Source: Myxococcales bacterium
GTDB taxonomy: Bacteria; Myxococcota_A; Polyangia; Polyangiales; Polyangiaceae
Length of the DNA stretch: 64,000 nt
Direction of reading: 5' to 3'
Assembly (NCBI GenBank): GCA_016706225.1
Contig: JADJKB010000003.1
Coordinates: 992,001 to 1,056,000, forward strand
Numbering within the stretch: position 1 is the first letter of the stretch; each line of letters starts with the position of its first letter. This document shows positions 31,147 through 40,110 of the stretch, one piece after another. The position numbers and the translations under genes are program-made. Below the pieces are notes generated by a model, which was not told where the DNA came from, did no database searches, and saw only the letters and a program-made list of their open reading frames with translations.

Positions 31147-31884
31147 CTACTCCCGATAACCGCCCTTCACGTCGCTCGGCGTCGGGGAGTAGTCGAGGTC
31201 GGGAACCGACTCGCGAATCATGACCCGACCCGGTGCGCCCGGTACCGACGCTACGGAGGGCGCCGTCGCAGCATCCGCCGGCAGCGCGTTGCGCGGCAAC
31301 GTCGGCGGGTCGAGATCCGTCTCGGGATGGGTACTTGCCAGCGGATCGACGGGTTTGGACGCCGGAGGACGGATCTGCGTCGCCGCGTCCGTGGAGTGCA
31401 GAGCCTCACTCGACGTCCAGGTCGGAGCGTCGGTGTCGGGGATGCGCGGCGGCTTCGGTGGCGGCAGCAGCGGGGCGGCCGGCAGCGGCCCAACGTGGGA
31501 CCCCGCGGCTGGCGGCGCGACGCCGACGAGGGTGCGAGCCTGAGCGGGCGCCCGGAGGCTCGCACCAGAGCGACCGATGAAGAAGGGTTCGAGCTCGGCG
31601 ATCGCGCCCAGGGGGCGCGGCGATTGGTTGCCGCGCGCCAGCAGATCCTCGGGACCAACCTGTCGCTGGGCGATGCCTCGCTGGAGCTCGCGCAACGACG
31701 TGTACACCAGCTCGCGTCCGCTGGTCGTACGCACGACCCAGCGCTCGGGCACCGCCTGCGACGCCTCCGGGTGCACCTTGAACTGGTGCCCACAGTTGGT
31801 GCACTTCACGGTGGTCCCGCGATCGGAGACCAGCGCGTCGTCGAACTCGTATTCGGTTCCGCATCGGCCGCAGCGGACGTCCAT
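31147..31884 (-). CDS. MJ0042-type zinc-ribbon protein
   Basis: The 245-residue protein begins with a zinc finger, CGRC at residues 5-8 and CTNC at 28-31, in the pattern MDVRCGRCGTEYEFDDALV of the MJ0042/zinc-ribbon family. A small globular part follows (about residues 45-110, RWVVRTTSGRELVYTSLREL...GPEDLLARGNQSPRPLGAI), resembling a GYF_2-like or short signalling domain seen after such ribbons in this group. The remainder is a long Pro/Ala-rich disordered tail. No membrane segment. It heads the operon with the TPR and SppA genes. The biochemical role is unknown. Confidence 0.78.
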   Translation of the reverse strand: MDVRCGRCGTEYEFDDALVSDRGTTVKCTNCGHQFKVHPEASQAVPERWVVRTTSGRELVYTSLRELQRGIAQRQVGPEDLLARGNQSPRPLGAIAELEPFFIGRSGASLRAPAQARTLVGVAPPAAGSHVGPLPAAPLLPPPKPPRIPDTDAPTWTSSEALHSTDAATQIRPPASKPVDPLASTHPETDLDPPTLPRNALPADAATAPSVASVPGAPGRVMIRESVPDLDYSPTPSDVKGGYRE

Positions 31885-32085
31885 CGAACTTGCCTCGGGA
31901 AAGCGGCGAAAAACCTAGCATGAGGGCTCCGACCGGGGGGACTTTCGCGCATCGCTCGGCCGCAATCGGCCCCGGCTCGGCCTTGGCGGTCGCCCAGCGG
32001 GCCTCGGGCGGATGGCCGAGCTTGTCTGGGGCACCTCAGTTGCTACGCTGGGTGTCGCGGCCTGACGAGACCGCCAAAGAGGCTC

Positions 32086-32613
32086 ATGAAACGAGCGCTG
32101 CTCATCGGTATCGCGCTGCTCGGCGCCGGATTTCTAGCAGGCTGTCCCATCTATCCACGCGATCGGCTCGCCTGCGACACCGACTATGATTGCCCGAACG
32201 GGCAGGCTTGCGCGGCAAGTGGCTACTGCAGCCAGCCCAACACCGGCGCAGGGGGTGGCCCGAGCGGAACGACCTGCAAGGTCCCCAGCGATTGCGACTT
32301 CAACCAGACCTGCGGCACCAAGGGCGTTTGCAAGACCGGTGACTGTTCTTTCAACGGTTGTGTAGCCGGGTACACGTGCGCCATTGCGGACGGAGCTTGG
32401 ACCTGCGTCGCGGGGGGCAGCGGTGGTTCGTCCGGCAGTGACGCGGGCGACGGCAGCGTACCGCCCGATGGGGGTTCGGACGCTTCGACCGGAGGCAGCG
32501 GCGGCAGCGCCGGTGCCGACGCAGCGGCTGACGCGAACAACGACGCGGCAAGCAGCGGCGGCAGTGCCGGCAGCTCGGGCGCCGACGCTTCGAACGATCA
32601 GAGCAGCGACTGA
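32086..32613 (+). CDS. Cys-rich lipoprotein with C-terminal Gly/Ser/Asp tail
   Basis: The 175-residue protein has a signal peptide with lipobox FLAGC (Cys20), then about 90 residues with some twelve cysteines in CDTDYDCPNGQAC, CKVPSDCDFNQTC and CSFNGCVAGYTC blocks. A low-complexity Gly/Ser/Asp tail of about 65 residues follows. Unlike the other tethered lipoproteins in this window the low-complexity part is at the C-terminus, so the folded domain sits next to the membrane. No family recognised. The divergent zinc-ribbon gene lies 200 bases away; the gap holds no gene. Confidence 0.75.
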   Translation: MKRALLIGIALLGAGFLAGCPIYPRDRLACDTDYDCPNGQACAASGYCSQPNTGAGGGPSGTTCKVPSDCDFNQTCGTKGVCKTGDCSFNGCVAGYTCAIADGAWTCVAGGSGGSSGSDAGDGSVPPDGGSDASTGGSGGSAGADAAADANNDAASSGGSAGSSGADASNDQSSD

Positions 32614-32632
32614 GCGAGAACGCAGCTCGGGT

Positions 32633-33325
32633 TCACTTCACGACGCGCAACCACGGCGGCAGGGGTCGTTTGCCTTTGGCCGGTGGCTCCGAGGGTGTCG
32701 CCGCGCGCGGTGAGCTCATGTCCGGCGTCGTGGATGGCCGCGGCGCATCTTCACTGATGCCTTCTCCGGCGGCGACCGCGGGGGGCTCGGCCTGCACGCT
32801 CGCGGGCTCAGTGGGCACGGGCTCCGCTGTCTCCGCAATTGCCTCGCTCACTGACTCGGCCGCGACGGGCGGTTGCGCTTCACTCGAAGTCGGCGCATCC
32901 GCCTCTGGTTCGCCCCCGCTCGGGACCGCGCGTAGGTGCGCGCGCTTGGCAGCCTTCTCTTCAGCCGTGGCCGCGGCCTTCGCGGCTTGCGCTGCAACCT
33001 CGGGCGGAATGTCCTCCGGCCAGACCATGGCACGTCCGTCCGATCCCACGAGCGCGTAGATGGCCTTCCAGGGCAGAAAACAAAAGAACGGCGAACGGTT
33101 GAAGCTGAGTGTGCACGACACACTGTCGTCGCTCACCTCGAGATCACGGATCGCCACCGGCATGTTCAACCCGACCTGCAGCACGAGCTGCGGTTGTTTC
33201 TTGAACCATTGCGGTACTCGAACCTCCTCGGGTCTCGGGTCGAGGTGAATGAACACGTCGCTCTCCTCGAGCAGCGCGATCATGACCTCCTTCTTCGGCG
33301 GTAGACGTTCGGTGTCGGCACCCAT
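32633..33325 (-). CDS. sspB: SspB-like ClpXP adaptor
   Basis: Residues about 10-115 match SspB: MIALLEESDVFIHLDPR, VRVPQWFKKQPQLVLQVG, DDSVSCTLSFNRSPFFCFLPW and KAIYAL. Known: SspB binds ssrA-tagged or other substrates and delivers them to ClpXP through its extreme C-terminus. Here the last residues PPWLRVVK end in LRVVK, as in the ClpX-binding tail of E. coli SspB. The two parts are joined by an unusually long Ala/Pro/Glu-rich linker of about 100 residues. The start at 33323-33325 is preferred because an upstream ATG would add 44 residues with no family match. Confidence 0.88.
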   Translation of the reverse strand: MGADTERLPPKKEVMIALLEESDVFIHLDPRPEEVRVPQWFKKQPQLVLQVGLNMPVAIRDLEVSDDSVSCTLSFNRSPFFCFLPWKAIYALVGSDGRAMVWPEDIPPEVAAQAAKAAATAEEKAAKRAHLRAVPSGGEPEADAPTSSEAQPPVAAESVSEAIAETAEPVPTEPASVQAEPPAVAAGEGISEDAPRPSTTPDMSSPRAATPSEPPAKGKRPLPPWLRVVK

Positions 33326-33482
33326 CGCGGGACGGCAAATACCCTCTGCGGGCGACGAATGCCAGCAGCTCACCACCAACCCCGCCCGACCACTGCCTAC
33401 CTTTCCTGAATTTCCCCCGGAAAGCGCCGAACCAATTCCGAGACGACTCCCGCACATGCCGGCTCCCTGTTACTCTTCTGGC

Positions 33483-35201
33483 ATGCGCCCCATCTTGTTC
33501 GGCTTGGTACTTCTTCCATTGGTGCTTGCGTCGACTAGCTGCGGGAGCGAGGGCAGCGGGGGCGGTGGTGGCTCGGGCAACCTGGGCGGCTTCGGCAACT
33601 ATGGCGGCGTCGGCGGTAGCGGCACCGGCGGCGTGACGAACGGAGGCACCGGCGGTTCAGTCGCGGGCGCCGGCGGCGCGACCGGCGGCGGCGGAGTCGC
33701 GGGCGCCGGCGGCGCGACCGGCGGCGGCGGAGTCGCAGGCGGCGGTGGCGCGACCGGCGGCGGCGGCGTCGCAGGCGGCGGCGGCGCGGGAGGCACCGGC
33801 GGCACCGGCGGAGTCACCAGCCCTCCGGCGACGATCACGCCAGGCGCGGCGACCCGCTTCCTGCTCAAGGGTGCGGTCATCACTCCGGCTGGTGCCATCG
33901 ACGGTGAGGTCTTGGTCGAGAACCAGAACATCACCTGCGTCGCAGCCTCTTGCAGCTCGCAGGCGGGCGCGACCGGCGCCACCGTCATCAACACGAACGG
34001 TGTGATCGTGCCGGGCCTCATCGACCCGCACAACCACGGGCTCTTCAACCTCTTCGACGAGACCGACTGGGCCCCCAAACAGCTCTACACCAACCACAAC
34101 CACTGGACGGACAAGACCAAAGAGCCTCGTTACTCCGAGATGGTCGACGCAAAACAGAGCCTCGAGTCCGCCTCCGGGCAGAACGTGGCATGTGAGATGG
34201 ACAAGTTCGCGGAGACGAAGGCGCTGATCGCTGGCACCACTGCTTTTCTCGTCGCCGCGACCTCCAGGAAATGCTTCGGCTCACTCGTGCGCACCATCGA
34301 CACGGCGTACAACGACCTCGAGACGCCCTCGATCGACAGCGTCCGCACAGCGATTGCCGTGCCCTCCGGCGCGGCGGCGACCTCGGCCTGCACGGCCATC
34401 ACCGCTGGCGACACCTACGTCGTGCACGTGTCCGAAGGCACCGACGGCCCGGCGCTGAACGAGTTCACTTCACTGAGCACGGTGGCGGGTGGCTGTTTGC
34501 TCAACAGCCATGTGACCGTTGTCCACGGCACGGCGCTGAAGGCCGCGAATTTCCAGACCATGGCCACGGCGAACATGGGTCTGGTCTGGTCGCCGAAGTC
34601 GAACGTGTTCCTCTACGGCTCTACGACCGACATCCCCGCTGCCATCACCGCCGGCCTGAAGAAGATCGCCCTCGGTCCAGACTGGGCGCTCGGCGGCAGC
34701 GTCAACATGCTGGATGAGCTGCGCTTCGCGGACGGTTACGACAACGCGAACTGGGGCAACATCCTGACCCCGAAGAAGATCGTCGAGATGGGCAGCATCG
34801 AGGGGGCTCGCGTCCTCGGGCTGGAGAAGTACATCGGCTCGCTCGAGGTGGGGAAACGCGCCGATCTCTTCGTGGTGCCGGGCGCGCTGGCCAACGCCTA
34901 CGACGCCGTGCTAGCCGCGACGCCGAGCAACGTGCGCCTGACCATGGTCGACGGGCGGGCGCTCTACGGAGAAAAGGCGCTGCAGGCCGCCGGACCCACG
35001 GCACCGGGTTGTGAGGCGCTGAGTGTGTGCGGCGTGGACAAGTTCCTGTGCGCCGCCGAGACCACCACCACCGACAAACTGAATCAGACCTACGTGGACT
35101 ATCGCGGGGCACTCGTGACCGCGCTCTCGACCTACGACACGACGCTGAAGCCGGCCGGCGGACCCTTCACGCCGATCACCAGCTTGACCAAGTGTCCGTG
35201 A
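33483..35201 (+). CDS. Lipoprotein amidohydrolase (ATZ/TRZ-like)
   Basis: The 572-residue protein has lipobox LASTSC (Cys20), an 85-residue linker of Gly/Ala/Thr/Val (GGVAGAGGATGGG units), then an amidohydrolase domain. Metal ligands are visible: HNH in VPGLIDPHNHGLFN, His in VVHVSEGTDG, His in VTVVHGTALK and Asp in LGPDWALGG. The C-terminal SLEVGKRADLFVVPG is typical of the composite beta-sandwich. Known relatives are cytoplasmic deaminases or hydrolases of heterocycles. A Gly-tethered surface version is unusual. The substrate is unknown. Its stop overlaps the GTG of the FkbM gene by 4 bases. Confidence 0.87.
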   Translation: MRPILFGLVLLPLVLASTSCGSEGSGGGGGSGNLGGFGNYGGVGGSGTGGVTNGGTGGSVAGAGGATGGGGVAGAGGATGGGGVAGGGGATGGGGVAGGGGAGGTGGTGGVTSPPATITPGAATRFLLKGAVITPAGAIDGEVLVENQNITCVAASCSSQAGATGATVINTNGVIVPGLIDPHNHGLFNLFDETDWAPKQLYTNHNHWTDKTKEPRYSEMVDAKQSLESASGQNVACEMDKFAETKALIAGTTAFLVAATSRKCFGSLVRTIDTAYNDLETPSIDSVRTAIAVPSGAAATSACTAITAGDTYVVHVSEGTDGPALNEFTSLSTVAGGCLLNSHVTVVHGTALKAANFQTMATANMGLVWSPKSNVFLYGSTTDIPAAITAGLKKIALGPDWALGGSVNMLDELRFADGYDNANWGNILTPKKIVEMGSIEGARVLGLEKYIGSLEVGKRADLFVVPGALANAYDAVLAATPSNVRLTMVDGRALYGEKALQAAGPTAPGCEALSVCGVDKFLCAAETTTTDKLNQTYVDYRGALVTALSTYDTTLKPAGGPFTPITSLTKCP

Positions 35202-36229
35202 GCGGGAGCTCCTTCAAACAAACCGTGCTCGACCGCGGCAAGCGGATCTTCGCACGCAGCCCGCCGGGCTCGCTTCTCCCACACATGGGCGGCCGCCCGC
35301 TGTTGGTGGTGCTGGTCGGAGCCCGGGGTGGCCCCGCCGAGCGCTGGCGAGAGTTCGGGCGCGACGTCGAGCTCTTCGGGCTCGAACCCGATCCGACCGA
35401 GCACCGCCGACTGACGGACGCGCGGTCGCCGGGCGAGCGCTACGTCTGCATCGCAGCCGGTTCGGAGCGTGGACATGCACGGTTGAACCTGACCCGTGAG
35501 CCTGGTTGTTCGAGCTTCTACGCGCCCAACCACGAGCTGATCTCTCAATTCTCGTCGGAGCTCTCGCACATGTTCGAGGTCGTGGGGGCAATCGACGTCG
35601 AGACCGCACCGCTCGACGAGATCGTGGCGGAGCACGGCGTGACTGCAGACGTGCTCTCGGTGGACGTGCAGGGCGCCGAGCTCTCCGTGCTGCGCGGGGC
35701 GAGCCGGTTGCTCGACAGTGTGAAGCTGGTCGAGCTCGAGGTGGAGCTGAACCCGCAGTACGTCGGCCAGCCGCTGTTCAGCGACGTCGATCCCTTCCTG
35801 CGGCGGCGCGGCTACGAGCTCCTGGGCCTCCGCCGAACCCTCTGGCGCCGCAAGAGCCGTAGCGGCGCCAACTCCAGCGTCGCCGGCGGCCAGCTCATTC
35901 ACGCCGACGCGCTCTATCTGAACCGCGCTGCGCTCGACCGCGCGACGACCAGCGCGGAGCTGGTGCTTTTCATGCTGGCGCTCTCCGCGTACCACCAGCA
36001 CGACTTCGTGGAGTACTTGCTGGACGAACACCCACTCGCAGGGCAACTATCGGGGAGTGACCGGCTCGCGCTGCGAGCCCAGCTGGTCCCTCCCGTGCGC
36101 CCGCTCTGGCGCCTTGCACGACGCGCCCTCGCCCTCTTTCATCTACCCCATCACATGACGCTGCGAGCTCTGCTGGTCGCGCTGCGCGGCACGCCGGCGG
36201 ACGACTGGCACGATCCGGACTTCTTCTGA
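35198..36229 (+). CDS. FkbM-family methyltransferase
   Basis: The 343-residue protein begins at GTG 35198 (GTGA overlap with the previous gene). The methyltransferase part has LLVVLVGARGG (motif I region), VELFGLEPDP (acidic strand 2 end), ETAPLDEIV and the FkbM-type VDVQGAELSVLRGASRLL. Known: FkbM enzymes O-methylate sugars or natural products with SAM. About 110 C-terminal residues after the fold are Ala/Leu/Arg-rich helical and not recognised. It is followed 2 bases later by a glycosyltransferase gene, consistent with glycan decoration. Confidence 0.85.
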   Translation: MSGSSFKQTVLDRGKRIFARSPPGSLLPHMGGRPLLVVLVGARGGPAERWREFGRDVELFGLEPDPTEHRRLTDARSPGERYVCIAAGSERGHARLNLTREPGCSSFYAPNHELISQFSSELSHMFEVVGAIDVETAPLDEIVAEHGVTADVLSVDVQGAELSVLRGASRLLDSVKLVELEVELNPQYVGQPLFSDVDPFLRRRGYELLGLRRTLWRRKSRSGANSSVAGGQLIHADALYLNRAALDRATTSAELVLFMLALSAYHQHDFVEYLLDEHPLAGQLSGSDRLALRAQLVPPVRPLWRLARRALALFHLPHHMTLRALLVALRGTPADDWHDPDFF

Positions 36230-36231
36230 AC

Positions 36232-37139
36232 ATGCCGGACCTCGAGCGCCTTCGATTGCTCGCGCGTGCGAGCCGTTTGTTCGCGTTCCGCGCCGTGTCC
36301 TCGACCTTCGCCGAAAATCGCTCGGCTGCCCGCCAGCTGCTCCGAGCAGCGGCGCGCGACGCTTTGCCCGAGCCGGGGCCGGTGCCGATCACCATCGTGC
36401 TCCTGAGTTACCGCCGCCCCTGGAACACACCGCTTCAAGCGCACGTCTGCCTTTCCGTGCCCGGTATCACGCGGGTGATCGTCTCGCACAACGACCCAGC
36501 GCGCGCACCGCCCCGGCTCCCCGAAGACCCACGGCTCCGCCTGGTCGTGCAGCCGCGCGAGTCGGGGCCCATCACTCGTTATCAAGTGCTCCGTGACGAG
36601 CCGGGGCCGTGGTTCGTGGCGATCGATGACGATCTGTTCCTCTCTCCGCTGCAGCTCACCCAGCTGGTGCGGAGGCTGGTCGAGCACCCGGAAGTTCCGC
36701 ACGGCGTGCACGGGCAGCTGTGGAAAAACGGACAGTTCACCGACAACGTGACCCGTGCGGACGGAGAGGTCGACCTGCTGAACCGGGTGTACGCATTCAG
36801 CGCAGCCCAGCTCGCGCGCTACTTCGAGCTCCTCGCGCTGCTCGAGCTGACCGACGAGGCGGTCCTGCGCCGCCTGGACGACGACATCGTGCTGAGCTTC
36901 TGCGGCAGCGAACGCCCGCGCATTCACGACCTCGGGCCGATGCTCGATTGTCCCAGCGAGCGGCGGCGGGGTGCGCTCTGGCGCCGCAAGGACGCGCTCG
37001 AGCGCCGCACGCAGCTGCTCAGCAGGCTCGAAGCGCTGACCGAGCGCGGCGCTTGCGCCGACGCCGCCGTCGGACGCCCGCTGGTGAAAGGACCACGCTG
37101 GTTCTGGAGTTGGGGTCGCGCGCGCTCAGATGAACAGAG

Positions 37140-37143
<4 letters not shown>
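36232..37143 (+). CDS. GT-A-like glycosyltransferase
   Basis: The 303-residue protein shows a GT-A start PITIVLLSYRRPWNTPLQ, a middle TRVIVSHNDPAR, and the DxD metal site in WFVAIDDDLFLSP. A later LDDDIVLSFCG segment matches the part of these enzymes that binds the acceptor. It resembles family 2 or exostosin-like glycosyltransferases, but the family number is uncertain. It is the third gene of a tight operon (amidohydrolase, FkbM, this). It converges with the GH13 gene, sharing 4 bases. Confidence 0.7.
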
Positions 37144-38587
<1,444 letters not shown>

Positions 38588-38591
<4 letters not shown>

Positions 38592-39904
38592 AGCGTGAAC
38601 TCGGGCCGCGTCTGGTTTGCCTCCGCCCGCAGCCGATTGCGAATCAGCACGCGTTTTCCGGTCGGGGCCTTCGCGATGTCGTCGATGCTCCTCACGACCA
38701 GGTCGACCCCGGGGCAGAGCGCCGCGAACTTGCGCCTCGCCTCGCCCTCGACGTTGGCGAACTCCGCGTCAGCCGCCACGAGCTCGAGCAACACCTTCGT
38801 CTGGGACACGATCGTCACGCGGTACTGCTCGACACCCGCGATCGAAGCATACGGCTCCAGCATCTCGCGCGGCGTGCGTTTTCCGCCGCCTGGCAGCACG
38901 AACACGTCCTTCAGGCGGCCCTCGATGCGTTCGATCATCGGTAGCGTGCGCCCGCAGCTGCAGCGTCGGTCGGACGCAACCACCAGATCCCCGAGCTCGT
39001 AGCGAACGAGAGGCATCATGCGGTTGATCAGACCCGTCGCGATCACACGCCCGGTGTCACCCGGCCTGACCGGTTGCCCGTCATCGTCGACGATCTCGAA
39101 GATCACACTGTCGGCGTCGATGTGATACCCGGTTTTCGCCTTGCACTCCCAGGCCATGCGGTTGAACTCGCTGGTGCCGTACTGGTTGTAGACGGGCTGA
39201 CCCATCACGTCTTCGATGACTTTGCGCATCGAGCCCGGCAAGAGCTCGGCGTGACAGATGATGGTCTCCGGCGCCGTGGCGCGCAGACGCTCGGGGTAAC
39301 GCCGCGCGAGGGGAAACAAACTCGTCGGATGGTAGTACCACCAGATGCCTGGGTTTTGCTCCAAGATGGCGAGCTGCGCGCCCTCGTCGAGCATGGCCGG
39401 CACACCGACCTTGGGCATGATGCCGAGATAGTTGTGGGAGCGCTTGCGAAACGGCGCGCTCCAGAAATACGCCAGCGGATGCCACGGCCGGAATCCGAGC
39501 GCGGCGAACGCGCGATAGTAGAAACCATCCAGCCGCGACCACGAAGCTTCATCGCTGTGGATCTCGAGCTGCGGTCCGCCCGACGAGCCGCCCGAGCGGC
39601 GAATGTAACCCGTGCCCGCGCGGTGAAGCTGCAGGTGCTCGAGGGCGACGATGGAGCTCGGGTCGTCCTCGATCTGGCGGCGATTGGGCACCGGGAAACG
39701 CCTCAGGTCCGCGAGCCGCTCGACGGAACGCGAGCTGACGCCGGCAGAGGCCCAGAGCTCGCGATAGAACGGCACCTCCTTCTCGACGTAGGCCAGCATC
39801 GACCGGAGGCGGCGCAAGCGCAGCGCTTCGAGGGCAGGGGTCGGTAGGTACTGAGAGGCGAGCGCGCTGGCGACCCAGTAGCTGGAATGTGCGAGCGGGA
39901 GCAT
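38588..39904 (-). CDS. PaaK/CapK-like adenylate-forming enzyme (copy 1)
   Basis: The 438-residue protein resembles phenylacetate-CoA ligase and the CapK proteins of polysaccharide loci: N-terminal LRSMLAYVEKEVPFYRELW, the nucleotide loop RRSGGSSGGPQLEI, NQYGTSEFNRMAWEC, RYELGDLVV with CSCGRTLPMIERIEG, and a C-terminal small domain. Known: such enzymes activate carboxylates as adenylates; CapK-type members act in surface glycan loci. The substrate is unknown. It is coupled to the GH13 gene by a 4-base overlap. A second relative is at 54781-56178. Confidence 0.85.
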
Positions 39905-39972
39905 GCGGGTCTGCGAGGGCTAATGTCGCCCTGAGCGGTCGTCAAACCTGGACTGATCCAGCGCGCGCGCGG

Positions 39973-40110
39973 ATGTGGCAGAACGGTGCCGGCGTGTGCC
40001 CGCTCATCAAGCCCGACCCTGCCTGCGACGGCCTCACGCCCCGGATGGTGCTCGCCCAGTCGTTCGGGGTGGCATCCGTGCACGTGCCGCGTGAGCCGGG
40101 GGCGCCGTGA
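39973..40110 (+). CDS. Possible 45-residue reading frame or gene remnant before the large membrane gene
   Basis: The frame from ATG 39973 has strongly G/C-rich third positions, like real genes here, and its stop TGA overlaps the GTG of the next gene (GTGA, 4 bases), as in coupled genes. The product contains GVCPLIKPDPACDGLTPRM and ends VHVPREPGAP. It has no signal peptide, no good ribosome site and no family I recognise. It may be the 3' end of a lost gene or a small coupled peptide. The rest of the 200-base gap to the divergent PaaK-like gene holds nothing visible. Confidence 0.3.
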   Translation: MWQNGAGVCPLIKPDPACDGLTPRMVLAQSFGVASVHVPREPGAP

